From an uncultured Succinatimonas sp. (GTDB lineage Bacteria > Pseudomonadota > Gammaproteobacteria > Enterobacterales > Succinivibrionaceae), in assembly GCA_937880335.1 (NCBI GenBank), contig CALFLJ010000252.1, positions 1 through 24,364 on the forward strand: a stretch of 24,364 bases of DNA, given 5' to 3'. Below, one piece after another: positions 1 to 7,675 of the stretch. Position numbers and translations under genes: made by a program. Position 1 is the first letter of the stretch, and every line of letters starts with the position of its first letter. The notes under the pieces were generated by a model that ran no database searches, was not told where the DNA came from, and saw only the letters and a list, made by a program, of their open reading frames with translations.

Positions 1-340
1 CGCGTCTTTCACAACCCATGATGAGATCTAAGTTACGTAAACAAACATCAAAGTCTAAGACAGCTGTTTTGTGACCTTTCATAGCAAGACCTGTAGCAAT
101 TGCAGAGGCTGAGGTTGTTTTTCCTACGCCACCTTTACCTGAGGTAACTACTATAATACGCATTTTAAAAGGCTCTTTACTTAGTTTTGAGGGATCATTA
201 TCCTCAATTAACTTTTCACGCTTTAGCTTAGCAAGATCAACTTTTGTATCTTCTGTTTTTACACTTTCTATTTTTTCTTGTGTATTAGCAGCGTTTTCTT
301 TAGCCTCGATATTCTCGTTCTCTTTATTGTCTTGAGCCAT
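1..340 (-). CDS. minD: MinD septum-site ATPase, 5' part (3' end outside window)
   Basis: MinD is the membrane-associated ParA-type ATPase that recruits MinC and oscillates with MinE to keep the division septum at mid-cell. About 113 codons are visible. The deviant Walker A stretch SGKGGVGKTT lies at residues 67-76, followed by family sequences LDFD and RNLDLIMGCERR. The chosen ATG (338-340) has an AGGA about 10 nt upstream. It adds about 59 charged, Lys/Glu/Asn-rich residues before the usual MinD start, which matches the in-frame ATG at 161-163. The extension reads open throughout and starts only 12 bp after minC ends, so I take it as translated, but the inner start is possible. The gene follows minC on the same strand, so they are probably cotranscribed. 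The identification is very secure; the start is less so. Confidence 0.93.
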   Translation of the reverse strand, partial: MAQDNKENENIEAKENAANTQEKIESVKTEDTKVDLAKLKREKLIEDNDPSKLSKEPFKMRIIVVTSGKGGVGKTTSASAIATGLAMKGHKTAVLDFDVCLRNLDLIMGCERR

Positions 341-352
341 ATTTAAATCCTG

Positions 353-1207
353 TTAAAACTTGGAATTTGAGTTTAAAATTTCGTTAATATTCATGTACAT
401 AAGATTTTTAGCGTCAGCACTTAGGTGAATATATAGTTCCTGACGTTTGCCATAAATTAAGGCTGTCTTAGGATCATGTTCCATATCATCTGCGGTTTGA
501 TAATTACCACAAATGGCACACAAAGTTGGTTGAAAAACACCAGCTGTGTATATATAACTGTGCGGATTTCCTATAGAGTTACTATCTTTAGGGCTTCCTG
601 CGTAAACCTCTCCATATAAAGAGCCAAATATAATGACATTATGAGAAGCTATGATACGAGCAGAGTTTGCAACATTACCGAATATTACAACACTATTGTC
701 TCGGGCACTGATGCTTTCACCTGAACGTATATTTCTATAAATTGTAAGAATTGGTTCAGGTACTTTTACCTCAACTTTATAAGGAACCTTAATTGGTACT
801 TGCACCTCATAAGATTTTACTATGACCTTAGGTTTAAAGTTTTCCTCTCTTACACGAGCATAGCGGTTTGAATTAACAATCGGGACTCTTTTTTTGTTAA
901 GAAATGAGGCTTTATCTTCGTTATCTACTCCCGAGAAGCCTAAAAGGTAAAGGTTGTAGCTCTCACATACTGCTTGTAAAGCCTTATAATCAAGTTTAGA
1001 TAAGTCCTCAATTGCAGATATATCTAAAACAACTGGTGTATTATCATAAAACTCAGGATTTGGAGCTACTTTTACCATTAGTACAGCTTTTAGGTGCTCT
1101 GCAGATAAATCAGAGAGTGCGATTGTATTGAACGAGTAACCAGTACGAGTCAAACTGCCGCTTACCGCAACTGGGGTGCCGTCAGATGATGTTATATGTG
1201 TGGTCAT
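353..1207 (-). CDS. minC: Septum-site determining protein MinC
   Basis: MinC blocks FtsZ assembly away from mid-cell and works with MinD at the inner membrane. The 284-residue protein has an N-terminal alpha/beta domain (about 1-115), then a linker of alternating Val/Lys/Pro (about 127-152), then the C-terminal beta-helix. The helix is recognised by RSG at 161-163, VVIFGNV and the turn GSLYGEVYAG at 195-204. The helix is divergent: the usual GRAxAG turn reads GEVYAG. A further 80 or so residues containing a C-x-x-C pair (CAICG) follow. The start has an AAGG ribosome site. The gene lies just upstream of minD and is divergent from ycgL, the usual gammaproteobacterial arrangement. The context makes the call strong despite the divergence. 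Confidence 0.9.
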   Translation of the reverse strand: MTTHITSSDGTPVAVSGSLTRTGYSFNTIALSDLSAEHLKAVLMVKVAPNPEFYDNTPVVLDISAIEDLSKLDYKALQAVCESYNLYLLGFSGVDNEDKASFLNKKRVPIVNSNRYARVREENFKPKVIVKSYEVQVPIKVPYKVEVKVPEPILTIYRNIRSGESISARDNSVVIFGNVANSARIIASHNVIIFGSLYGEVYAGSPKDSNSIGNPHSYIYTAGVFQPTLCAICGNYQTADDMEHDPKTALIYGKRQELYIHLSADAKNLMYMNINEILNSNSKF

Positions 1208-1335
1208 GTTCAGCCTTATGTTGATTTTAAGTTTGCATTGAATGTCTGCTCTTACATCCGTACAATTCTAGCATAATCACGGACTTTTTGAGGAATTATC
1301 AGGAAGTTCATAGACTAACTTATCAAAAAAATTAT

Positions 1336-1362
1336 AAAAAGAGGCTTTTTCTTAGCAAAAAG
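1336..1362 (+). promoter_or_regulatory. Overlapping AT-rich stem options before ycgL
   Basis: AAAAAG (1336-1341), CTTTTT (1345-1350) and AAAAAG (1357-1362) form two mutually exclusive 6-bp stems. The third segment lies in the ribosome-binding zone of ycgL. The pairing is seen directly; a regulatory role is only a suggestion, because such AT-rich arms arise easily by chance. Confidence 0.2.
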
Positions 1363-1369
1363 AATTTAT

Positions 1370-1705
1370 ATGTCAGAGCGTTTAGTATTTGTTTATAAGA
1401 GTGTACAAAAACCACGTCATTATCTATATTTAGCTCAAAAAGATGTTTTTTCAAATCTTCCTCAAGGGCTTTTGGATGCTTTTGGAACACCACAATTTAT
1501 TTTGACATTTGCACTTTCTAAACATAAAAGTTTACCTAAGGTCGATGTTTTGAAATTAGATGAAGCCTTATCGACTAAAGGTTATTTCTTGCGTATTGAT
1601 CTTGAAAGTGAGGAAGAGGAACTTATAAATCAAGAGAGAGCCTATAGGGGATTGCCTAGCTTGTCAAAAGAGGAGATTTTTGATTTTTTAAACAAACATT
1701 TTTAG
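1370..1705 (+). CDS. ycgL: YcgL family protein
   Basis: This is a small conserved gammaproteobacterial protein of the YcgL family, whose molecular role is not firmly established. The 111-residue product starts with the family pattern of a short beta strand (VFVYKS), then HYLYLAQKDVFSNLP, then a GTPQFILTFAL strand and a GYFLRIDLESEEE segment. Length is close to the usual 90-110 residues. It is divergent from minC, a neighbourhood also seen in Escherichia coli, which supports both the call and the lineage. The ribosome site is weak and A-rich (AAAAAGAA). The short overlapping AT-rich hairpins just upstream are described separately. It reads in the same direction as the macro-domain gene 18 bp downstream, so the two may share a transcript. 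Confidence 0.88.
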   Translation: MSERLVFVYKSVQKPRHYLYLAQKDVFSNLPQGLLDAFGTPQFILTFALSKHKSLPKVDVLKLDEALSTKGYFLRIDLESEEEELINQERAYRGLPSLSKEEIFDFLNKHF

Positions 1706-1723
1706 TTTTTAAGGATAAAAGAA

Positions 1724-2266
1724 ATGCAAGAATATTCCATATCTTTACTTGAAAATGTAAAACTTGTAATAGTTAATGATAGTGTTATAAATATTAAGGC
1801 TGATGCCATAGTCAATGCTGCAAATTGCACATTATTAGGCGGAGGTGGTGTTGATGGTGCTATCCATAGAGCCTGTGGACCTAAGCTTTTAGAAGAGTGT
1901 CGTGGTCTAAATGGATGTAAGACATCAGAGGCTAAAATTACACAATCTTATGATCTTAAAACTTGCAAATATATTATCCATACTGTAGGCCCAATTTTTT
2001 ATAAAGATCATGACTGTGAAAATCTTTTAGAGAAATGTTATCAAAATTCTTTTAAGATAGCTTTAAATAAAGGCCTTTCAAGTATGGCTTTTCCTTGCAT
2101 TTCTGCAGGTGTGTATGGAGCACCCATTGATGTTTCAGCTAAGGTTGCTATAAGTACTTTAGTTAAATGCCTAAAAGATTGTAATAAGCCTTTTACAGTT
2201 TTTTTAGCCTGTTATAAAGAGCAGGAGTTTAAAGCTTATATAGATTTTGCAAAAAGCTTTATATAA
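1724..2266 (+). CDS. Macro-domain ADP-ribose hydrolase (YmdB/MacroD type)
   Basis: Proteins of this type bind ADP-ribose and remove acetyl or ADP-ribosyl groups, for example from O-acetyl-ADP-ribose, in the cytoplasm. The 180-residue protein is a single macro domain. It shows DAIVNAAN (27-34), GGGGVDGAIH (39-48) with the Asp used for catalysis in this clade, the strand YIIHTVGPIF, and the phosphate loop ISAGVYG (126-132). Length is typical. A good ribosome site (AAGGA) precedes the ATG. It lies 18 bp after ycgL on the same strand and converges on gloC. The substrate cannot be told from sequence: a role in RNase III regulation, as proposed for E. coli YmdB, would be extrapolation. Confidence 0.88.
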   Translation: MQEYSISLLENVKLVIVNDSVINIKADAIVNAANCTLLGGGGVDGAIHRACGPKLLEECRGLNGCKTSEAKITQSYDLKTCKYIIHTVGPIFYKDHDCENLLEKCYQNSFKIALNKGLSSMAFPCISAGVYGAPIDVSAKVAISTLVKCLKDCNKPFTVFLACYKEQEFKAYIDFAKSFI

Positions 2267-2271
2267 AAGAT

Positions 2272-2293
2272 GACTGTGGCAAGAGCCACAGTC
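2272..2293. terminator. Hairpin between converging macro-domain gene and gloC
   Basis: A perfect 9-bp stem (GACTGTGGC, 2272-2280, and GCCACAGTC, 2285-2293) with loop AAGA sits between the converging stops at 2266 and 2304. For the minus-strand transcript it is followed by ATCTTTTATA, a modest U-rich tail. For the plus-strand transcript it is followed by seven As, which is not canonical. It probably stops the gloC transcript; action on the plus strand is less clear. Confidence 0.6.
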
Positions 2294-2303
2294 AAAAAAA
2301 GCT

Positions 2304-2939
2304 TTAGTCACCACAGAATGGATTATAGGATCGTTCGTAGCCTATAGTTGAATCCTCTCCATGCCCACTTAAAACCTTTGTTTCATCAGGTAGTATTAAA
2401 AGTTTTTCCTTAATGGAGGATATAATCTCGTCATAACTTCCACCCGGAAAATCGGTGCGACCTATTGAGCCACAAAAGAGAGTATCTCCACTTAGTAAAA
2501 ATCTCTCTTGTTCACAGTAATAACACACACCACCTTTGGTATGGCCTGGGGTGGTAATTACCTTTAAAAAGAGATCTTTTAATATTTCGATTTGTTCACC
2601 ATCATAAACGCTTTCAAACTCAAAGCCCTCAGGTAGAGGTAGGCCTAACATTAAAGCCTGGGTTGGTAGAGATGAAATAAGTTTTTTCTCTTCAATAGAT
2701 GGTCCTATGATCTTAGCTCCCGTTAAGTCCTGAAGAATTTTTACAGCACCTATATGATCAAGATGACCATGTGTAATTAAGATTTTCTCTATAGTTAAAT
2801 CTAATTTATCTGCAGTGCTTTTTATAAGCTCAGCGTTGCCACCTGGGTCAACTACAAAAGCCTTTCTTGTTTTATCATCATAGATTAAGCGACAATTTTG
2901 ACCATAAACTGTAACGTTTATTATTTCTATTTTGATCAT
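2304..2939 (-). CDS. gloC: Glyoxalase II-type metallo-beta-lactamase-fold hydrolase (GloC/YcbL)
   Basis: This cytoplasmic metallohydrolase hydrolyses S-lactoylglutathione-type thioesters, completing methylglyoxal detoxification. The 211-residue sequence matches the E. coli YcbL/GloC pattern along its whole length: FVVDPGG near 28-34, the metal-binding THGHLDH at 56-62 (H57, H59, D61, H62), TPGHTKGG, LLSGDTLF, SIGRTDFPGGS and the C-terminal SGHG and IGYERSYNPF. Length and order agree with the short GloC form, which lacks the C-terminal helical domain of GloB. It lies 16 bp after the end of rlmI on the same strand, so it is probably the second gene of an rlmI-gloC transcript. The physiological substrate is inferred from the family. 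Confidence 0.92.
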   Translation of the reverse strand: MIKIEIINVTVYGQNCRLIYDDKTRKAFVVDPGGNAELIKSTADKLDLTIEKILITHGHLDHIGAVKILQDLTGAKIIGPSIEEKKLISSLPTQALMLGLPLPEGFEFESVYDGEQIEILKDLFLKVITTPGHTKGGVCYYCEQERFLLSGDTLFCGSIGRTDFPGGSYDEIISSIKEKLLILPDETKVLSGHGEDSTIGYERSYNPFCGD

Positions 2940-2955
2940 ATTTGATTCTCGGTAT

Positions 2956-4143
2956 TTAATTTACAGCTACCTCAAGACCTTTTAAGTAGAAGGTCTCAGG
3001 GCAGGGAAGACTTACTACATGATCGCTATCTTGTCTTAAGGTAGTTATAACCGTACCTTGAACATTTGCCTCAATTGCAGCATCAGCTACTATCTTCTGG
3101 AAAAGATTTTGATCAACTAGTCCTGAGCAAGAGAATGTTAAAAGACGCCCGCCTTTTGCTACAAGCTTCAAACCTAAACGATTAATGTCCTGATAGCCAC
3201 GACAGGCTCGTCTTAAATTTGCAGCGCTTTCGGCAAATTTAGGTGGATCTAGGATTACAAGATCGTATGTGACCTTTTCTTCAACTTTTTTTCGTAAAAA
3301 TTCAAAAACATCCTCTTTAATAAAGCGACAGCGACCTGGATCTAAATGATTGAAAACAACGCCACTTTTTGCAGCATTTAAAGCAAGACTAGATACATCA
3401 ACATTATCGACGCTTTTTGCACCACCTTTTAATGCCCATAAACCAAATCCGCCAGTGTAAGAAAAACAGTTTAAGACACGAGCTCCTTTTGAAAGAGTTG
3501 AGGCGTGCAGGCGACTTTGTCTTTGATCAAGGTAGGCACCTGTTTTATGTCCGTGACAGATATCGACAGGTACATAAACCTTATCGTTTTCTTTTACATA
3601 TAAAACATCAGGAGGAGTTTCTCCTCTTAAGACACCGCAATGTTCGGCAAGTCCTTCTTTTAGACGGGATTTTGTATCTGATCGCTCGTAAAAAGATGCA
3701 TTTGGAAAGTGCTTTTGTAAACTATCAACAATGACATCCTTGAAAATTTCCATAGCATAGGATGATATGGAGAGAACTATAAAATCGTTATATTTATCAA
3801 CAATTAAGCCTGGAAGAAAATCTCCTTCTGAGGCAACTAAACGGACACCGTCATTTCCTCTTAATATGAGATTTTGACGCAGATTTACAGCATCAGATAT
3901 TCTTTTTTCAATAAGAGCGTCATCAACCTTTATATTTACGTCAAAAGATAGTGCTCTTACTCTAATTTGAGATTTAGGACTATATACGCCTTGGCATAAG
4001 AAATTACCGTTTGCATCTAAAACATTGACTATAGAGCCCGCTTTAAGGTTATTTGGCTCATTGGCAATTGCTTTTGAGAAGATCCAGGGGTGATGACGAA
4101 GTAGGGACTTTTCGCGTCCTTCGTGAAGAATAATATCTTGCAT
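2956..4143 (-). CDS. rlmI: 23S rRNA m5C1962 methyltransferase RlmI
   Basis: RlmI uses S-adenosylmethionine to methylate C1962 (E. coli numbering) of 23S rRNA. The protein has an N-terminal PUA-like part starting LHEGREKSLLRHHPWIFS, a central DGLxG-like segment (EGDFLPGLIVDKYNDF), then HGHKTGAYLDQR. The Rossmann methyltransferase follows with NCFSYTGGFG and the catalytic-loop motif VILDPPKF, ending FSCSGL and FYLKGLEV. I chose the ATG at 4141-4143 over an in-frame ATG 33 bp upstream. AAAGGA lies about 6 nt before it, and the protein then begins like E. coli RlmI and has nearly the same length (395 residues). gloC follows closely. No defects seen. Confidence 0.93.
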   Translation of the reverse strand: MQDIILHEGREKSLLRHHPWIFSKAIANEPNNLKAGSIVNVLDANGNFLCQGVYSPKSQIRVRALSFDVNIKVDDALIEKRISDAVNLRQNLILRGNDGVRLVASEGDFLPGLIVDKYNDFIVLSISSYAMEIFKDVIVDSLQKHFPNASFYERSDTKSRLKEGLAEHCGVLRGETPPDVLYVKENDKVYVPVDICHGHKTGAYLDQRQSRLHASTLSKGARVLNCFSYTGGFGLWALKGGAKSVDNVDVSSLALNAAKSGVVFNHLDPGRCRFIKEDVFEFLRKKVEEKVTYDLVILDPPKFAESAANLRRACRGYQDINRLGLKLVAKGGRLLTFSCSGLVDQNLFQKIVADAAIEANVQGTVITTLRQDSDHVVSLPCPETFYLKGLEVAVN

Positions 4144-4433
4144 AACTATCCTTTGATTATAAAAGGTGACAAACAAATTTATAAAAAGTCGCCTTTAAAT
4201 TAAAAGAATTATAATTTTGCTCTATTGTATGCTAATTAGCCTTTTCACTCTATAAGATCGTAAATTTTAGCTTGCCTTTAAACTTTGAAAGACTTTAAAA
4301 ATGCAAGAAAGTGTATAAGTTGAAGTTTTTTTTAATTTGCCCATTGCGTCAGTTAAATAATAAAAAGTGAACGCAACTTATGATAAAAAGTGATTGTATG
4401 GAATGCGTAAATTGCGTCTTATTTCTGATATTT
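4144..4433. other. Gene-free stretch between rlmI and the CRISPR terminator
   Basis: No coding sequence is supported here. It must contain the rlmI promoter, though no convincing -35/-10 pair was picked out. The notable content is a cluster of TTGCGT-like sequences (ATTGCGTC at 4343-4350 and 4411-4418, an inverted ACGCAAC at 4371-4377, ATGCGT at 4403-4408). Two exact copies of ATAAAAAGTGA (4360-4370 and 4383-4393) lie among them, 23 bp apart. The repeats are seen; their function is unknown. Confidence 0.5.
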
Positions 4434-4470
4434 AAAAATTCCTACCGTTCTATTTGAAAGTGGTAGGAAT
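4434..4470 (-). terminator. Intrinsic terminator of the csm-cas6 operon
   Basis: Read on the minus strand, a perfect 9-bp stem (arms at 4462-4470 and 4438-4446, ATTCCTACC on the plus strand) is followed directly by TTTTT and more A/T. It lies 30 bp past the cas6 stop. It closes the effector operon and separates it from rlmI. Confidence 0.85.
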
Positions 4471-4475
4471 AATAA

Positions 4476-4497
4476 TTTACCTTAAGCTTAGGGTAAA
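4476..4497 (-). repeat. 22-bp near-perfect palindrome after cas6 stop
   Basis: TTTACC-T-TAAGCTTA-G-GGTAAA is a 22-bp palindrome with one internal mismatch pair. It lies between the cas6 stop and the terminator stem, so it can form a second hairpin at the transcript end. It could also be a binding site; nothing in the sequence decides between these. Confidence 0.6.
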
Positions 4498-4499
4498 AA

Positions 4500-5459
4500 T
4501 TAAGCTAGCATAAGAAGTTCAAAACGACCTAAACCAAAAGAGGTATTTTTACCTAAGTGTATATATGTACCAAGTTTTAAAAACATTAAAACTAAAGGCG
4601 GTACATTACTAAGTTTAACAGTTCCTACATAACCTCCAAGATTCATATGCTTTTTCTGGCGATTTGAATATCTTATCCAGTTTTTTTTGACCATTGTCGC
4701 GGACAAATTTATATTTTCAAATAATTGAGGTATTTCTTTAAAAGGAATATCAAGCTTATCTTTACAGAAAAAGTCATTAAGCAAGGCTACGCGTCTGAAA
4801 AGAGGCATTAGCAAAATACCCGGAGTATACTCACTTGGAGTTAGGATACGTCCATTATTTTGAATTCTAAGAGGAGTTGTAAAATTTAAAATTACATTTT
4901 GATTTTTGGTAAAAATATTAAGTTTTAGACAGTTATCATGTTCTTCAATTTGACTCATTTCCCTGTTATAGATGCAAAATTCACTGTTATTGTCATCAAG
5001 ATAATTCACTTCGACAAATTCTGCAGAGCCTTTGGCAATATTCCTATGCATAGCTTTAATCATGGCAAAGATAATTAATGCAGTGAAATCTAAAGCCTTG
5101 CCGATTAAAACCAGATCAAAGGAAAACTTATCGCCTGGTTTATATGAGAAATTTTGCTCGTTAGGGGCTTCAATTACATAAGGTACGGGGATTTTACTAA
5201 ATTTTTGTATAGTCTCTTTTTTAGGAAGAGGTGGTTCAAAGATCTGCAAATAGGGACAGGTATCTTTTAAAGGGCATTCTGAACAGTCCTTAAGGTGAGT
5301 CATACATGAAATTCTTCTTAAGGAGTGTCCAAATGCTCCACGAATAGCACTGCCCGCATAATCTGCAAAATTTATACTTTCTTTTACCTCAAAGTTAAAT
5401 CTATAGCGGGCAATAGGGAATTTGCTTTGGCTTAAACTGGTTTCTAATGCTGAAAACAT
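4500..5459 (-). CDS. cas6: CRISPR pre-crRNA endoribonuclease Cas6 (RAMP)
   Basis: Cas6 cuts the CRISPR transcript inside each repeat, leaving an 8-nt repeat handle on the crRNA. The 319-residue protein has an N-terminal RAMP part with AGSAIRGAFGHSLR at about 35-48. A four-cysteine cluster follows (C52, C59, C62, C68), typical of the Cas6 subgroup found next to type III operons and possibly metal binding. The C-terminal RAMP fold ends with an H at 301 and a glycine-rich loop FGLGRF at 308-313. The catalytic residues of Cas6 are not conserved enough to name. It is the last gene of the operon, 3 bp after csm5, and is followed by a terminator. The only alternative would be another RAMP (Csm5-like), which the order and Cys cluster argue against. 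Confidence 0.88.
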   Translation of the reverse strand: MFSALETSLSQSKFPIARYRFNFEVKESINFADYAGSAIRGAFGHSLRRISCMTHLKDCSECPLKDTCPYLQIFEPPLPKKETIQKFSKIPVPYVIEAPNEQNFSYKPGDKFSFDLVLIGKALDFTALIIFAMIKAMHRNIAKGSAEFVEVNYLDDNNSEFCIYNREMSQIEEHDNCLKLNIFTKNQNVILNFTTPLRIQNNGRILTPSEYTPGILLMPLFRRVALLNDFFCKDKLDIPFKEIPQLFENINLSATMVKKNWIRYSNRQKKHMNLGGYVGTVKLSNVPPLVLMFLKLGTYIHLGKNTSFGLGRFELLMLA

Positions 5460-5462
5460 GAT

Positions 5463-6692
5463 TTATTTCTGTTTTTCCTTAGCCTTTGCAATTTCTTTAT
5501 ATTCGTTGTCTAAATTGAATTTAGGAATTATTGATTGCATATAATCACAGTAATCCATTAAAGGTTCATTATCACCTTCAGGCTCAATTTCAAGTAAACA
5601 TAAACCAAAGGGGACTTTCATAATACCTTTTTTTGTATCAACAGAGGCAATGTTATATGTTTTAGGAGCTTCTATATTTTTATTATCAAGTGTGACGCTT
5701 TGTTTTCCTTGATTTTTTCCTAATCTAACAAAACAGCTTTTATAATAAATTGCTTCGTCTTTATTAATTTTTTCATCAAGATCAACGTACTTATTTAAAA
5801 AATCTCCACTCGTTTGAAGGTAGAAGAATTCATCATTATCATAATAATTATTTATAAGATTAAATATTTTTGCGTAATAAAAATCATACAAACGATCACA
5901 AATAACATCTTTTGTTATTGCTTTATCATTTTGTACGGTTATAGTTCCCTTAAATGCCCTGTATTGACCAAAATCGATAACCTCAACCATTTGAGGAATA
6001 TCATTATTTCTTTTCCTTGTATCGTTTTTTTGTCCAGTATCGTTTCTTGTTCTATTCATCATCACAATTCTGGTATAAGCTTCATTGTTTGGCATAAAAT
6101 CACTTACTTTGATAAATCTCATTGGTGACTTATCAAATGAATCTGCGTTTAGGAATGTTTTATCAAGATCTGTTTTAGGGGAGAAATTTTTCTTTCTATC
6201 ATCTTCACTTAAATTAAAGTCAATAAAGGCTGTATGTATTGCTCCTTTTAAGGAAGAGCCTGGAATATACGGTTGGTTTTTATTATTTATAAAGGTATTA
6301 CATGTCCTAGAAATTTCTAATTTTTTCTTTTGCTCGTTCTTGTTTCCAAATTTTGTATCTGTAATACTTCCTGCTGAAGGATCTAAATATTCTTTATATT
6401 TTTTTTCTATTTCTCTATCGACTTTGAAGATGGAATTAACATGTGCTTTAAAGAAACTACTAGCATTATTTTGTATAAATCTATACATTCCTCTTGGATC
6501 TTCAGTTTTAGCAAGTTTTAGCAAGTTCTCTCTTTTATCGTTAGGTAAAACGAGATCCTTAGGATCAAATTTATATAAAAAACCATTTTCAATATAATAG
6601 TTTGTAGGTATCAGATCGTCTCCATTTCCAATATGAACTGGAGTTAAAGGTGTTAAATAAACCTTATATTCTTTTAGGAATTTTTCTGTCAT
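5463..6692 (-). CDS. csm5: Type III-A complex RAMP subunit Csm5
   Basis: Csm5 caps the crRNA 3' end of the Csm complex and helps crRNA maturation. The 409-residue protein begins with the RAMP opening VYLTPLTPVHIGNGDD (11-26). It carries the signature PYIPGSSLKG (141-150) followed by AIHTAF, which is the usual Csm5 combination. The middle is lysine- and asparagine-rich. The lack of a catalytic aspartate next to the HIGNGDD loop in Csm3-like position fits a non-cleaving cap. It sits 2 bp after csm4 and 3 bp before cas6, so translation is probably coupled. Size is normal for the family. Confidence 0.9.
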   Translation of the reverse strand: MTEKFLKEYKVYLTPLTPVHIGNGDDLIPTNYYIENGFLYKFDPKDLVLPNDKRENLLKLAKTEDPRGMYRFIQNNASSFFKAHVNSIFKVDREIEKKYKEYLDPSAGSITDTKFGNKNEQKKKLEISRTCNTFINNKNQPYIPGSSLKGAIHTAFIDFNLSEDDRKKNFSPKTDLDKTFLNADSFDKSPMRFIKVSDFMPNNEAYTRIVMMNRTRNDTGQKNDTRKRNNDIPQMVEVIDFGQYRAFKGTITVQNDKAITKDVICDRLYDFYYAKIFNLINNYYDNDEFFYLQTSGDFLNKYVDLDEKINKDEAIYYKSCFVRLGKNQGKQSVTLDNKNIEAPKTYNIASVDTKKGIMKVPFGLCLLEIEPEGDNEPLMDYCDYMQSIIPKFNLDNEYKEIAKAKEKQK

Positions 6693-6694
6693 GA

Positions 6695-7663
6695 TTATTT
6701 ACCAAAATCACTATTAATACCAATCACAGGAGCATATCCCTGGTGGACAGCATTTGCTTGTGAATTGGAAATATTTCCAATGCCAACGCCAAAATATGGG
6801 AGAGTGTATTCTTCTTTAAATGATATTAAAGCTCCACTCTTAGCTAAGATGATAGGTTTCTTAAATGGATTGTCAGAACAAGCTACAAAATCACCGTGCC
6901 TACCAAAGTGAGTTTTGGTTTTGTAAAAAGTTTTATCAATTAGAACATTCTCATGATTTAAAGCACAAGATGATAGTGTCATAACACTATTTGATTTAAC
7001 TTTATTTTCTATTTCCTCAATTTTACTTATTTCAAACTTTCCTAATCCTACGCTGGCATCTTTTCCATAACCGCTAAGACCTACAAATTCTAGTAATTTG
7101 ATTAGATTTTCTTTTGATAAAATTTTGTCATCGGAGGTTGTAACAATATAAATATCAAAAGTATGTTTACTACTGTAAAAGGTCTCAGTGGTTGAAAATG
7201 GCTTGAACATGCCATCTGCTGTTGTCGTATTTGTTAAGCGGTTTATGGTGGCATGAACATGTTTATACTGAGTTTGAATTTTTTCTTGCTCAGAAAGCCC
7301 GAGTTCTTTTTCTAATTCTTTATTAAGTTCTACATCACTTATAGCTTTATCTCTAAGATCTTTTAGATTTGTCTTAAAATCTGTTTTTTTAAGCCAAATT
7401 TTCTTTTTCAAAAGCTTTCTGTCAAGATTACTGTCTTTGAAATATTTCTGAGGAACAGTTGGAAGAGGCAAATATCCTGATGGATAAGCATCAGATACAA
7501 CCAAAAAAGGCTCTCCCTTTGTGTAATTTTCTAATGCTTTATTTAGAGCATCCTCAGTGAAAAGATGCCTATATGCCCAACAAAGTTGACCAAATAAAGT
7601 TTCACCAAGGATATTGCTTCCAAATGCTGTTTGCGGTTTTATTTGGATGCGGTATGTCTTCAT
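6695..7663 (-). CDS. csm4: Type III-A complex RAMP subunit Csm4
   Basis: Csm4 binds Cas10 and holds the crRNA 5' handle, forming the foot of the Csm complex. The 322-residue sequence starts with the RAMP strand RIQIKPQTAFGSNILGETLFGQLCWAY, where the GETLFGQL helix is typical of Csm4. It has PSGYLPLPTVP near 61-71, a central HATINRLTNTT segment, and the glycine-rich loop ASVGLGKFEI at 203-212. It ends with a short YFGVGIGN tail. The position between csm3 and csm5 agrees. No motif is missing as far as I can judge by eye. Confidence 0.9.
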   Translation of the reverse strand: MKTYRIQIKPQTAFGSNILGETLFGQLCWAYRHLFTEDALNKALENYTKGEPFLVVSDAYPSGYLPLPTVPQKYFKDSNLDRKLLKKKIWLKKTDFKTNLKDLRDKAISDVELNKELEKELGLSEQEKIQTQYKHVHATINRLTNTTTADGMFKPFSTTETFYSSKHTFDIYIVTTSDDKILSKENLIKLLEFVGLSGYGKDASVGLGKFEISKIEEIENKVKSNSVMTLSSCALNHENVLIDKTFYKTKTHFGRHGDFVACSDNPFKKPIILAKSGALISFKEEYTLPYFGVGIGNISNSQANAVHQGYAPVIGINSDFGK

Positions 7664-7675
7664 AATAAAGTCTCA

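Noticed and set aside
3417..3734. Open reading frame of 105 codons on the plus strand inside rlmI
   Set aside because: It is antisense to conserved methyltransferase sequence and resembles no protein family; it is a shadow.
5814..6597. Two overlapping plus-strand open frames inside csm5
   Set aside because: They run antisense to csm5, with low-complexity Ile/Phe/Ser-rich translations expected from AT-rich antisense.
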